From: Strix aluco
Lineage: Eukaryota; Chordata; Aves; Strigiformes; Strigidae
NCBI RefSeq assembly: GCF_031877795.1
Contig: NC_133942.1
Location: forward strand, 3,286,001-3,350,000
Direction of reading: 5' to 3'
Length of the DNA stretch: 64,000 nucleotides
The position numbers and the translations under genes are program-made. This document shows, piece after piece, positions 47,971-59,235 of the stretch (its first letter is position 1; every line of letters begins with the position of its first letter). The notes under the pieces were generated by a model that was not told where the DNA came from, searched no databases, and was given only the letters and a program-made list of their open reading frames with translations.

Positions 47971-49369
47971 GCAGCACCCCTGTTACCAAACCTTTGCATC
48001 GAAAACCCAATACAGTTGCTCATCTCCAAAGAGGGCCTGCAGACATGGCCCTCAGTGGTAACAAGGAAAGGAAGACTCCTCACGGATCTGAGATCATTTC
48101 TGTGGTCCCGGGGATATTCTGCCTGACTCATTCCGAGCCCTTGCACATATGGACACCTTTTCCCAGGGGGATTTCCCAAATTTAGCTTAAGGATGAGATG
48201 ATGAGGGTTGGGTCTCTCCTGTCTCCTCCTCTTCTGGGAAAGACATGGAAGTGCAAAAGAGGACATGGTGGAGACTATGGCATCAGGAGACCATCCCCTG
48301 CCATGCGAGGCTCTGATGGGTTTATTCTCTCACAGCCCCTGAGAGGAAGTGGGGCTGCTGGTACCCTGCCTGGGTGGTGCAACATCTTAAGGAAGAGTGA
48401 AGCCCTGAGGGGCACATGCAGAGAGAGCCCAGAGAAAGGGAAAGAGAGACAAGCCCATTGCTGGTGCATGTCCGTTCCCTGCAGCCATGCCACTGAGTGT
48501 GGGAAAAACAGTGCAAGCAAAGGAGAAGCTCAGTCACCTCATCCCTCCTCTCACCAACAGGCTCTACCAGCTCAGCCAGTCCAGAGCCTTCCTGGAACAT
48601 CTCACAGGATCTAAGTTTGGTGAGCACTCAGTCCTGCTGGTCCAGCCCTGCCTTGGGCTGACTGGGGGCCACTTGCACTCTGAGCAGTGTTGGGCAGGAC
48701 AGGAGTGGCACCAGGCACAGAGAGGAGGGGTTTCTCTGTCTCTTTGGCACCCTGCATGGTGGGAAGGGCAGACCTCAGCTGTTGGTGAGCAGCAAGGACA
48801 GAGCTGTGCCAGAAGCGATGACAAGCCAGGAGCTCTTGGGGAGCACAACACAGCACAGCACGGGCAGGGCAAGGCCTTTGCAGTCAATGTGAAAGGCAAG
48901 GCCCTAACTGCTGTAGAACTTGCTTAGAGAAATGAACACTGCCTAGGACTAAGAGCTTTTACCTCAGGGTCACCTGAAGATCTACCTTAAATCACCTCTC
49001 ACTGGATGAGAACACACAGTACAAATGATAAAACAAAAGGAGACTTGTTTTCCAAAAAACTCTGGGCATATAACCACAGGCAGAACAACGATGGACCATA
49101 ATCTTCTATTAAACCACTGAACCTGCAATACACATTTATTTATAACAATGAAGATTAACACTGTACAACAGCTGCACAGGACAAGCACGTGCTGATCCTG
49201 CATGGAACAAGCATAGACTCCTTACCTTACCAATATTAACTGATCAGCCCACCCTCTAACATGTGTAATTAGATTGGTCATACCGAGTCCCCTGAGCTGG
49301 AAGACAGGGATGGGGACCAGAATGAAGTGCCTATAATCCAAAGGGCAATGGTTATCAATCTGCCACACC
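47971..49369. other. Intergenic region right of the first duplication copy
   Basis: No gene, RNA or mobile element recognised. Open frames of up to 146 codons (for example 48487-48927, +) lack any domain I know and have no supporting splice or promoter context. Confidence 0.4.
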
Positions 49370-50927
49370 ACTCAGACAACACACACAAGTCCAGAGGGGC
49401 CAGATGAGATCCACCCAAGGGTACTGAGACAGCTGGCAGAAGTGCTCACTAAGCCACTTTCATTCATTTATCAGCAGTCCTGGCTAACCCAGAAGGTCCC
49501 AGTTGACTAGAGGTTATCAAATGTGACACCCATCTACAAGAAGGGCTGGAAGGGGGATCCAGGGAACTACAGGCCTGTCAGTCTGACACCAGTGCCAGGA
49601 AAGGTTATGGAGCAGATTGTCTTGTGTGCCATCACACGGCATGTACAGGACAACCAGGCTGTCAGGCCCAGTCAGCATGGGTTTATGAACAGCAGGTCCT
49701 GCTTGACTAACCTGATCTCCTTGTATGACAAGGTGACCCACTTAGTGGATGAGGGAAAGACTGTGGATGTTGTCTCCCTAGACTTTCATAAAGCCTTTGA
49801 CACCGTTTCCCACAGCATTTTCCTGGAGAAACTGGCTGCTTGTGGCTTGGATAGGTGTACTCTTCATTGCATAAAAAACTGGCTGAATGGCCGGGCCCAA
49901 AGAGTTGTGACGAGTGGAGTTAACTCCAGTTGGTGGCTGGTCACAAGTGGTGTTCCCCAGGGCTCAGTATTGGGCCCAGTTCTGTTTAATATCTTTATCA
50001 ATGATCTGGATGAGGGGATGGAGTGCACGCTTAGTAAGTTTGTGGATGACACCACATTGGGCAGGAGTGTTGTTCTGTTTAAGGGTAGCAAGATTCTACA
50101 GAAGGATCCAGACAGGCTGGATTGACGGGCTGAGGCCAATTGTACAACACTGAACATGGCTCAGCACCGGGTCCTGCACTGGGTCACAGCAACCCCATGA
50201 ACACTACAGGCTTGGGGAAGAGAGGCTGGAAAGCTGCCTGGCAGAAAAGGACCTGGGTGTGTTGGTCAACAGCTAGCTGAATATGAGCCGGCAGTGTGCC
50301 CAGGTGGTAAAGAAGGCCAACAGCATCCTGGCTTGTATCAGAAATAGTGTGGCCAGCAGGACTAGGGAAGTGATCATACCCCTGTACTCGGCACTGGTGA
50401 GGCTGCATCTCAAATATTGTGTTCAGTTTTGGGCTCCTCAATACAAGAAAGACTTTGAGGTGCTAGAACATGTCTAAGAAGAGCGACAAAGCTGGTGAAG
50501 GGTCTAGAGAACAAATCCTGTGAGGAGCAGCTGAGGGGACTGGGGTTCTTTAGTCTGGAGAAAAGGAGTCTGAGAGGAGACCTTATCACTTTTTACAACT
50601 ACCTGAAAGGAGGTTGTAATGAGGTGGGCGTCGGTCTCTTCTCCCAAGTAACAAGAGATAGCACAGAGGAAATGGCCTCAAGTTGCACCAGGGGAGGTTT
50701 AGGCTGGATATCAGGAATAATTTCTTCAGTGAAAGGGTTGTCAAGCATTGGAACAGGCTGTCCAGGGAAGTGGTTGAGTCACCACCCCTGGGTTTATTTA
50801 AAAGACATGTAGACGTGGTACTTAGGGACGTGGTTTAGTGGTGGACCTGGCAGTGTTAGGTTAACGGTTGGAATCAATGTTCTTAAAGGATTTTTCCAAC
50901 CTAAATTGTTCTATGATTCTATGATTC
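49370..50927 (+). mobile_element. CR1 LINE, 5'-truncated, with degenerate ORF2
   Basis: Typical avian CR1. The open stretch 49523-50125 encodes reverse-transcriptase blocks in order: GNYRPVSL, the motif A region [12 protein letters not shown], the motif B region [14 protein letters not shown] and the catalytic motif C as FVDD (usually FADD). A stop follows shortly after DPDRLD where intact CR1 continues. The 3' part (50283-50900) is recognisable non-coding or broken CR1, and the element ends in the CR1 octamer repeat (ttctatgattctatgattc, to 50927). It has no endonuclease region and cannot be autonomous. The 5' limit is approximate. Confidence 0.92.
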
Positions 50928-51505
50928 AAAGTGTATTGTAAACATATATAAACCCTTCCTCTATATCGGGGTCCTCCATATATTAGACTGGGGCACCACT
51001 ATGTGCACAGCTAAAATAGGAGAATTAATTCCCTTGGTAATTCTATGCTAAGTGTCCTTGTCTCTGTTCTGGGCCAGCAAAGAACTGACTTTTCTGCTGG
51101 GAGGAGTCCCACAGCACCCTGGAAGCTCGATTTCTGGACAGGGTTACAGCCCTCATGAGGTCTCTGGAGAGCAGCTCCTCTCCATCCTGCAAAGCAACAA
51201 GGCTGCCACCTCACTTCAGGGTTTCCTTCAGCGCCTGCAGAGACAGCTTGAGGGGTCAAAGAGAAAGTCCCCACCCAGGTTTATGGGCAGGAGAGGTGGG
51301 GAGAAAGACAAAGCAAGGCCCTTGCACTTTCCACTTCAGGCCAGCTGCCAGTGAGGTTTCCAGGGAGGCATTTATCCAGCCTGGACAAGGGCACAGGATA
51401 GAGGAAGGGAAGGAAATGTGAGTGCTGGCAGTGCCAGGAAGCATCAGGCAAGACTGTGGGAGTTCCCAACCCAGATACAGAGGAACAGAGGAATAGATGC
51501 AGAGG
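50928..51505. other. Intergenic
   Basis: No feature recognised; AT-rich for the first 100 bp after the CR1 tail. Confidence 0.4.
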
Positions 51506-51577
51506 AACAGAGTGGCACAGTGGAAGTATGTTGGGCCTGTAACCCAGAGGTCAATGGATTGAAACCACCCTCTGCTA
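51506..51577 (+). pseudogene. Initiator tRNA-Met-derived tRNA pseudogene with TGT anticodon
   Basis: The 72-nt sequence follows vertebrate initiator tRNA-Met: A1 start, TGGCACAGTGG A box, the diagnostic GGG/CCC anticodon stem (TTGGG-CCTGTAA-CCCAG), CCCAGAGGTC, and end CTCTGCTA. The anticodon CAT is replaced by TGT (Thr type), while initiator C33 is kept. Acceptor pair 2-71 is A-C, two T-stem pairs are A-C, and invariant C56 is T (GGATTGAAACC). A T7 terminator tract (51583-51589) remains. Structural decay makes function improbable. Confidence 0.8.
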
Positions 51578-51589
51578 ATTGCTTTTTTT

Positions 51590-53419
51590 GCCTGCTCCTG
51601 ACAGCTGCAGCCTCTCCCAGCAAGTTTTAACCTGCACTGCTCCGCTCTCGGGGCACCCATGGCCATGGCCCTCCTGCTCCCTCAGTTCCTTCTCTCTGCC
51701 ACTGACACCTTCTTTCTCCTTTGCCTTCTTAGGAGACAGCACTCCCAAAGTGTCCCTCAGCAAGGCAGATGGGTGGGTGTGGAGCAGCAGGCAGAGCTCC
51801 CCACACAAGGAAGTGGCTGTCCTGGGGACACAGGTGTGTTTCTCCCTTCCCATCATGAAGCTCAGTCCCAACTTCCCAGCTGCAGACAGGGACCTCCAGG
51901 AATCTGCAGGTGGGGAAGAGTAACTCGGCTGCTGCTACTTTGGGAAACAGCAATGTGATCCGCTTGAACACCTGGGGACTTTCTTCGTCCTAGTGTGTTT
52001 GCTGCCGTGCCCACCCGCAGGTCCATCCAGGTGCAGGGCTGAGCAGGTATTCCCAATGGGCACTGCGTTGTCTCCATGTGGCTAGGTGTTGGTGTGGAGG
52101 GGAGAGGAGGTGCTGCGGTGTGGCCTCTGTGGGAAGAGCTAAGGCGCTGCCCTGTTCCACACACAGCTGGTTCCAGCTGCCTCCACAGCATGATCCCTCT
52201 GTCAAGTTTCTGGCATGGGCAGCACCTGTGATGGAGCTGCAGCATGAGTTGCTCCTTGCCTTTCCAGGCCATCACCTTGCAATTGCAATGACCCTTCAAA
52301 TACATTCAACCATGGATTCTTCCAGAAGCCCTCCTTGTCTGAGTGCTTCCATGACCTGGCAGCAGGAACATGGCATGGGTATTGGCAAGGGAGCTCCCTG
52401 ATACCAGAGTACTTGATGAGCCAGAAGCCAGAAGATAGCTTGGGTGTTGACTGTGAGGTCACCTCTGCTTCTGCAGGTGATGGGCCATCTGGTGCTAGGT
52501 GTGTGTCTTCATTCAACAGTGACTCACTGTATGGTATATCTTTTTATACTCAAACACTTCTTGGTCCAAAGGAAGCAGACAGCCCATCAGAGGGAGATCT
52601 GAGAACATGCGGGCATGACAGTGTCAAAAGCGGTCATCAGGCAATCACAAAGCATATGAGAACCCATGGGGAATGACACTGCCAAAAGTTGCCTCTTTCC
52701 TGAGGGGGCTTTCTGGCCTGATGTGCATCTGGGTACACGGGTAGGGTTGGCTGGTGCTGACAGACAACCAACCGCAGGTCTGCCTGAGAGCAGATGGGCA
52801 TGAGGGGGTCAAGAAATGGCTTTCAGCCAGTCACAGAGCAGTAGGGAAGCATCTTGGTTGTGATGTTTAATAAGAAAATGGCAGCTGAATGAAAATGGTG
52901 CCCTCCATGCATGTAGGGGAAGGTGTGCTGTGGTCAGATGTACTTCGTCATTCATCAGGGCTGCCACGGGGATTCACCAAAGCCATCATTCACTGCCAAA
53001 ACCAGTAGCAGCACAAGGCAGATTTTAGCCCAGGAACAGATAATGGATAGAGTCCTGCAGAACAAATTGCTCACGGGAATGCAGCATGGAGTGTGGCAGT
53101 TGCTCATATCCAACCAAGTTCTGTAGACCAAGAAATCTGTCCTAGAAATGCTCCACCTGGCCTATCTCCACACTATACAATAGGAAAAATAATCATTACC
53201 TTAGCATTGGCTGCTTTTCACTCACCGACTGCTGAGCTGATACTAGAGAAGTGTACCAGATATGGACATGTCCCTTGCCTAAGAAGAAACCCAGGCAGGT
53301 TGCTGTGCCTTTTGAATTGAACCAAAGGGCACACCATGCAAGCCCATGTTAGCCCAGGGCAGAGTGAATGTGTCTCGGGCTGGGCCAGGTGGAGACCTGT
53401 GTTATGCCCTATGGTATTC
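51590..53419. other. Intergenic
   Basis: About 1.8 kb without a supported gene. The stretch near 52090-52230 weakly resembles the 5' part of the LTR family but is too diverged to call. Confidence 0.4.
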
Positions 53420-54062
53420 CCAATGGCCACTGTATTGGCTACGTATGGCAAGGCTTTGGTAGTGGAGGGGTTAGGGGGTGCTGCACGCTGGCCTCTGTCA
53501 GACGAGGTAAGGGGCTGCTGGGTGTGCCAAACAGCCAGTTCCAGCTCCACAGTGGACCCACCGTACGACAAGCTGAGCCATCAGCAAAGTTTGTGGCCCC
53601 TCTGTGTAAACATATTCTAGAAAGGGCAGAAAACACCAGACAGAGAGAGTAGGAAGGAACAAAAAGAGTGGGAAAGAGCAGAGGGAAGACAGATGCATCC
53701 CACTTGGGCAGGTAAAGGAGTCTGGTGTGAAGGAACAAACTTGAGAGTGGGACAGGGGAGAGGAAAGAAGGTCTCTGTATGTTTGTGTTATTGTTTCTCA
53801 CTACGTGAATCTGGTTTTACTGGCAAAAGGTGATTTTATCCCAAGTCAAGTCAGGTTGGCCCACAACAGCTTCTGCTAAGCCATGTCCTTGTGTTTATCT
53901 CGACCCATGAGCCTTCTCATCCAGTTTTCAGTGAAGGTGGGGAAAGCAGTAAGCAGCTGGGTGGGTGTTTGTCTGTGCATATACCACCACAGGTACATAC
54001 ACACAAACACACAGACACTTGTGTAGTACATGCACATGGGGCACACGTATGGCTGCAGATGG
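53420..54062 (+). mobile_element. LTR-like element, + orientation
   Basis: A diverged relative of the keratin-linker LTR. It has a segment with agccagttccag and ctgagccatcag, an aacatattctagaa TATA region near 53608, and a 3' part with tttatctcgacccatgagcc (53896-53915) followed by a CA-rich stretch (53990-54020). From 53657 onwards it is matched in reverse complement at 63560-64000. It has no coding capacity. Confidence 0.6.
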
Positions 54063-54397
54063 GAAGAGGCACCCACAGAAGCACCACCAGCCCTCATACA
54101 GGCATGAACAAGAGAGTGGGCCCTTTTCTTTCCCTCCAGCTGCTTAGGGCTGGAAATCAGTGCTGGATACAGACCCATGTCTTAAGATCCCTCAAACCCT
54201 GGGCCATACCATAGGTCTCTGCAGAGTCCATGCCCCGAGCACAGTTCCCAGTTGTCCAGTGTCCTGCTCCCACCCTCGGCAGCCCCTGATGCTGAGCTCC
54301 CCTAGTCACCTAGTGCAGCTTGAGGTTCCCTAGCCAACATCTCACACACTCAGAAAACACCCAGTGCCAAGTAGCTTGAGGTTGTCTGTGTGGACAG

Positions 54398-54580
54398 GGG
54401 CCTGGCAGGAGGAGGCCGGCCAGGCTGGGAAGTGGAGGAGCAGGAGGCAGAACGGCCCCAGGAGCATTGGTGGTAGAGTGGTGACCATAGCTGCCTTCTC
54501 AGCAGTTCACCTGGATACAATTGCTGGCCAGTATAGACAAACCTTTCTTCGGCTGCTCTCCACAAGTGCCTTGCCTCTCC
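54398..54580 (+). repeat. Short interspersed repeat shared with keratin linker
   Basis: Aligns with linker 7105-7290: gaggaggccggccag, then tggaggagcaggaggc, a gtggtgagc-type segment, and cagctgccttc followed by ttgctggcca. It is diverged by substitutions and small gaps. In both places it lies downstream of the same LTR family. Confidence 0.65.
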
Positions 54581-54734
54581 TGCCCCAAAACCCCAGCTTC
54601 CCTCAGCAATTTCAGCTCCCATAGGGCAGTCTAGCCACTCCCCTAGACTTCCCCCACAGCCTTGACTCATGGCCAGGCCTCTGGGCACCCCCTAGACCAG
54701 CACACACAGGCCTGCCTTGGCAAAAGCAAACTGT

Positions 54735-54935
54735 GGGGGCTGTTTGGACTGTTCAGAGACTCTGGGGAGTGTTGAAGAGCTGGAGCAGGTGCCCAGAGAC
54801 CTTTGGAATTGTCCGTGACTGGGTATCATACTCAAATTTCAAGCTTTTGGGCTAGCCCTGCTTTGAGCAGGCATTTGGGCTAGTGACCTCCTGAGATGCC
54901 TTGCAGTCTAGCTCCTTCCATGAAGCACCAAGGCC
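54735..54935 (+). mobile_element. CR1 3'-end fragment (diverged)
   Basis: Carries the hallmark 'ccctgctttgagcagg' at about 54856-54871 followed by gggctagtgacctcctgagatgcc, as in CR1 3' tails. The upstream part (gtgcccagagacctttgg) is weaker. Confidence 0.6.
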
Positions 54936-56097
54936 CAGAGAGAGATTTGACTTCCTTCCTCTGCACCATGGGCAGTAAGTGAGACTCTTCCCCACAGGAA
55001 CTGGAGCTCAGCCATTGCTCAGCACTTGGCACCTCTCCTGTCCTTTCTCATTGACTCTCCAGCCCCTTTCCCACACACTGACTCCTTGAGAGCAGCACAG
55101 CATTGGCCCAGGACCTGCTGTGGCAGAGCCCTCCTTGCCCAGCCTTCCTGGCCCCGAACAGGGAAGAAGGAAGCACCCTTGCTGTGCCAGGAACCATCCA
55201 GGAGGCAGCCCCCACAAAATCCTCTCTCACTGCTTTCACTTCACCCTCCGACAGCCCTTCTGGTCCTCCTGCTTCAATAAGCTCACAACAGCTGATCAGT
55301 GCTTTGTCCTTTCAGGTCCTAAAGCACCTTGAGGACAGACATTTCACAGCTCCTCTGGACCCCTGTTCCCATGCTTAGGCACCCTCAGGGCGATCATTTT
55401 TCTTCATGTAGCAAGTTACAAACTGCCTGTTCAATTTCTGACTCTCATTCTCCAGCCATCACAGTAGTATCCTTGTAAGCTCTGGGAGGCTCCTATCAGA
55501 TCCTCACTAAGCATTTCCTTCTCCCAGCTAAGCAAGCCTCTTGTCCTCAGCCCCTCCTCACAAGGCCAGGTCTATCCTAGGGCAGCTCCACTGAACTTGC
55601 TCCACTTTATCAGCACCTTTACTTGGTTCCCCAGGGAGACCTTCTTCCCCTTTTCTGGAGACTGGGGCAACTTTTCCCTCTCTTTAGTCATCAGGGAGCT
55701 ACCCTGCCCTCTGATCCCCAAACTGAAGAGCCCCTGAGATGCATCCTTCCCTCTTTCAGACTGTCGCACAGTCTATGGCTGCCAGTCCAGGAGGTGGCAT
55801 TGAGCAGCAGGGTTTCAACCCAGCAAGTTTCCCTGAACTGGCAGCTCCTCACCACCAAATGCAACCAGCAACCAGTGGGAAGAGGGGCAGGTGGGAGTAA
55901 AGGTCCACCCCTATGAAGCCAACAGGGACATCACAGGCTCTGGGACATTTCTCTCCAACGTTTCTGACTGGACAGGGAAACCCCACACCATTCCACCACA
56001 GGCTGCATGAGCACTGATGGCATTTTTCAGAGGACCGCAGTCGGGACACTTATCAGGAGGAGGGGACATGCACAAGGTGGTACAAGAGCATGCCCGA
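54936..56097. other. Intergenic
   Basis: No gene supported. A short stretch near 55530-55570 resembles an inverted CR1 fragment, at low confidence. Confidence 0.35.
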
Positions 56098-56172
56098 GCA
56101 CATCATGATTGAGGGAGGTGCTGAATGATCTGGGTTTGTTCAGCCTGGAGAAGAGAAAGTGAGGGGGCTTCC
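56098..56172 (+). mobile_element. CR1 fragment
   Basis: 'tgggtttgttcagcctggagaagagaaag'-type sequence, the well-known internal segment near the CR1 3' end, compare 50537-50567 in the larger element. Confidence 0.65.
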
Positions 56173-57955
56173 GCTGTGTGAAGGTGGCTCTCTGGCTTTC
56201 CAAGGCCTGTCCTCAGCCAGAAAGACCTCGGGAGTGCAGGACCCAGGAGTGGCCTGGCCTCCTGTGTGAGCTGGTGGGGCCTGAGCTGCAGCTCCCAGGG
56301 GCTGGGGATCTCTGGGAGATCTCTGGCTGCCCACTGAAGCCTGTAAGGGGGACACGGAAAGTCCTACCTGCAGTGTCCTACACGGAGGAGCGGCATTGAA
56401 GGCTGCAGTGGGAGGAACATTTGCCATGACCACGGGGAAGCAAACAGGTTGGGGACCACAGCAGCCCCACCCCAGCAAGCCATGCTGCCAGGAGGGAAAC
56501 CAAGGACAAAATGGCCTGAGCAGGGAAGCTGCCTGCACTGGCCCACACAACCCACTGGCCCAGAATCCTTTCTCCCCGAGTGCTGGGCAAGACTAGCAGA
56601 GCCCCAGGAAAACCTTCCATTGCTTGGGGAAACACTGTCTCAGCCCCAAAAGATACATCCCTCCTCCTGCTGCGGCAGAGCATCTGCATGGGGTAGGGCT
56701 GTCCAGCCCTGCTCTTGCTGCTCCCAGACACTCCTCCCACACTGCTCAGTCCTGCAGACCACAGGGATGGATGAGGAAAGCCCTCAGCAATGCTGCTTCT
56801 CCAGGACATGCTTTCAGAGTTGTGACTCTGTAGAGATTTAACCCTTCTCCAGCAACTAGGTGTTTCTCATGCGCCCTCTGAATATAACCTGCCAGTTGAT
56901 GTCTTAGGCTTGGGCATGGCAGCGTGGTCTGTCTTGTGGGTTCAGAAGTACCAGATGCCAGCCCAGTGCTTTGGGCAGTGCAAAGGTACCAGGAGGTTGT
57001 GTCCTCAGTGTCCCAGGCTAAGTCTGAGATCCGATAGAGTGTCCCCGCATGTCTTTCCTCCTGTCTGACTGCTGGGAGGAAGGGTCCTGCTCTCAACACA
57101 CAGACTCAAACCATGGCAGAAGGAGGATCGCACCAGTGCAGCTTTACCCGGATGTGTGCATGGACCCTTCCGGGGCAGACAGTGTGCTGGTCCCAGGGCA
57201 TGAGGGAAAGTTCCCTCAGGCTCACAGTGCAATGTACTGAGTCTGGAGCAGCCTCAGGAGAGAAAATGATGTTCTCACTGAGGGAGAGGCCACTTTGGTG
57301 CACAAGGGGAGAGCATGTCCTGGAAGAAAGGACCTGGGTTTGAAATCAGCCAAGACTGTCCCAGCAGAGGAAGGCAGTCCAGCTCGTGCAATCCTTAACA
57401 AGCTACTATGGGTCCTCTTCCTGCCAGCTCTTCCCTCTGCTGAACCTCATCCCCTGCCCTCTCGTTTGGTTGCCTTGTTCAGCAAGGTCAGGAGCTCAGT
57501 TAGGACGGCAACCAAGAGTAAGGATATCTGGTTAATGGCTGCTTAGTATGAGCTACAAGGTGAGAAACAGGAGAGCTAGTAAGTTACACAGGCAGATTGA
57601 CAGACCGTCCACCATGGGGGTGAAGAGAGTCAGCAGCAGAGACCGCAAATGCAAGGATTGAACCACCGATTGCTGGGCCATGAAAATACCCTGTGAGATG
57701 CAAGCTTGAAGAAGTTCTACTGGAAACTTCATAACTGGATCTAAATAGGCAAAATCAAGATTCTCAGAGGTTACCAGCCTGAGTCTTGTATGAGAGGGCA
57801 TGCCAAGCTTGCACAAAGAGCTCTGCCACTCCCTTGAAAGGCCCTGTGAGACTGTACTTTGTGATGGCCAGGGAGATGGAGAGAGTGGCAGGTTCAGCCA
57901 GGAGTATAAGGCTCAGCGATGGTGGGCTCAGGGGAATAGCAGCATCTGTGCAAGA
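56173..57955. other. Intergenic
   Basis: About 1.8 kb in which I recognise no gene or repeat. Open frames are short and overlap on both strands. Confidence 0.4.
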
Positions 57956-58027
57956 GGTCCCATGGTGTAATGGTGAGCACTCTGGACTCTGAATCCAGCG
58001 ATCTGAGTTCAAATCTCAGTGGGACCT
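57956..58027 (+). tRNA. tRNA-Gln(CTG)
   Basis: 72 nt. The acceptor GGTCCCA pairs with TGGGACC, discriminator T. Anticodon loop of ctctggact-CTG-aatccag gives CTG. T arm ctgag-TTCAAAT-ctcag. The D arm follows the vertebrate Gln pattern (TGGTGTAATGG). A TTTT terminator is at 58033-58036. All stems are intact; it looks functional. Confidence 0.96.
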
Positions 58028-58299
58028 CAACCTTTTGGCTCCCTCAAGCTTTTCCTCAGCATGCTTACAGCTTAAGAAAGGCTTAACAGCCTTTCTGTTG
58101 GGTCAATTCTTTATAATGCACTCTGATCTTCCTTCCTTTCTTGTGCTCCCAGCCCTGGGACTGACATCAGTGCCCCTTCTCCTACCCTTTGACCACCAAA
58201 CCTCTGCAGCTTTCCTGAGCACTGGTCCCCAGCCCACCTCTGCTCCACTGTGCTTGATGGCTGCTCCTGGCTGAGGGCATCCAGCAGAGCCTCACCCAA

Positions 58300-58545
58300 T
58301 CACACAACACCTGAGCTGGAGATGATGCAGTCCAAGCCCGGCACAAAGCAGAGTCAAGTAGAGGAGGCAATTCAGGGCCTTGTCTAGTTGGATACTAGAC
58401 ATCTCCAAACATGGAGACTATACAATAGTCCCTGGGCAACACGTTTCCCATGTTTGACCACTCTCAGACTAAGACAGGGTTACTGTGTGTAGCTTTACTT
58501 GTATTTCCAACCTTGTCCATTGCTTCATGATCTCTCCAATTCCTG
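58300..58545 (-). mobile_element. CR1 3'-region fragment, - strand
   Basis: On + it reads as the reverse of a CR1 tail: gggccttgtctagttgga, acatctccaaacatggaga, then ctgggcaacacgtttccc and tgtttgaccactctcag. Diverged; no coding potential. Confidence 0.7.
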
Positions 58546-58680
58546 GAGAACTTTCTGTCTCTATTTTGCCTGCATGTTTATTTTTGCTGCTCTGGTATCG
58601 GCCCAAGGAGATCCACTGACAACTAACAGTACCCCAAGAATGGAGAGAGATTTGTGTCATGGGAGAGAGGAGGTTCTACC

Positions 58681-59186
58681 ATTTCCTTGCAGAGGTCGTG
58701 GCCAATTGAGGAAGGATGAGAACAAACCATCACGGGTCTCCAGCTCTGCTGCACAAAGTCTTTAATGAGAAGGAAGAAACGCAGTGGCACAGAACAGAGA
58801 CCAAGAAACACATCTGCAGGGTTCAGGGAGGCACAGAGAATGGCCCGTTTCCCAAGGACAAGCTCCACACAAAGCACTTGCCTTTTCCCATTCTGCTCTA
58901 CCTGCTGGCCATCCCAGACAACCAAGAGCAGTCCCTAACTCTGGCACCCTCCCCCCAGCAGCAGGAAGTTCAGCAAAGCAGAAGAGAATGAGCCCTTTCT
59001 CGAGGAGCTCAGAGTACAAGGACAAGCAGAGGAGAAAAAAAGAGGCCTGCTGTGCAGTGAGAATTAGGCACAGATCCCTCCTGTCAGGTGAGGTGAGGAC
59101 ACCCAGCCCGTCTGCAAGCCATGGCCATGCTCCTGCTGATGAAAGGTCCCTTTCTTCCATCCTTCTTCAAAGGACAGGGATCCACC
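58681..59186 (-). pseudogene. Relic of a feather-keratin 3' UTR
   Basis: Matches the 3' UTR of the - keratin genes (8500-9015 equivalent), including the ATTAAA signal (58761-58766, complement). The match stops at gatccaccag, just before the stop codon, so no coding exon survives. It is more diverged than any array copy (for example an insertion near 59020). It is a detached piece of an ancient array gene. Confidence 0.85.
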
Positions 59187-59235
59187 AGGGTGCCAGAGTT
59201 AGGGACTGCTCTTGGTGGGCTGGGCTGGCCAGTTG
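59187..59235 (+). repeat. Small inverted piece of keratin 3' UTR
   Basis: About 49 bp (ggtgccagagttagggactg onwards) matching the + orientation of the same 3' UTR, equal to the reverse of 8733-8775. It abuts the oppositely oriented relic on its left and inverted linker on its right. Confidence 0.75.

Noticed and set aside
47289-48126. Long overlapping frames on both strands (also 61889-62963)
   Set aside because: They fall in the LTR internal tandem repeat; the repeat periodicity creates open frames. No similarity to retroviral proteins is seen.
52085-52235. Possible further LTR fragment
   Set aside because: Only scattered words agree with the LTR 5' part; not enough to call.
53985-54025. 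CA-rich microsatellite
   Set aside because: Imperfect and short; part of the LTR-flank repeat, no separate significance.
55530-55600. Possible inverted CR1 fragment
   Set aside because: Short and diverged; similarity may be chance.
57290-57365. tRNA-like stretch (gggttttgaaatc-type B box, ggagagca)
   Set aside because: Stems do not pair over a full cloverleaf and the anticodon loop length is wrong.
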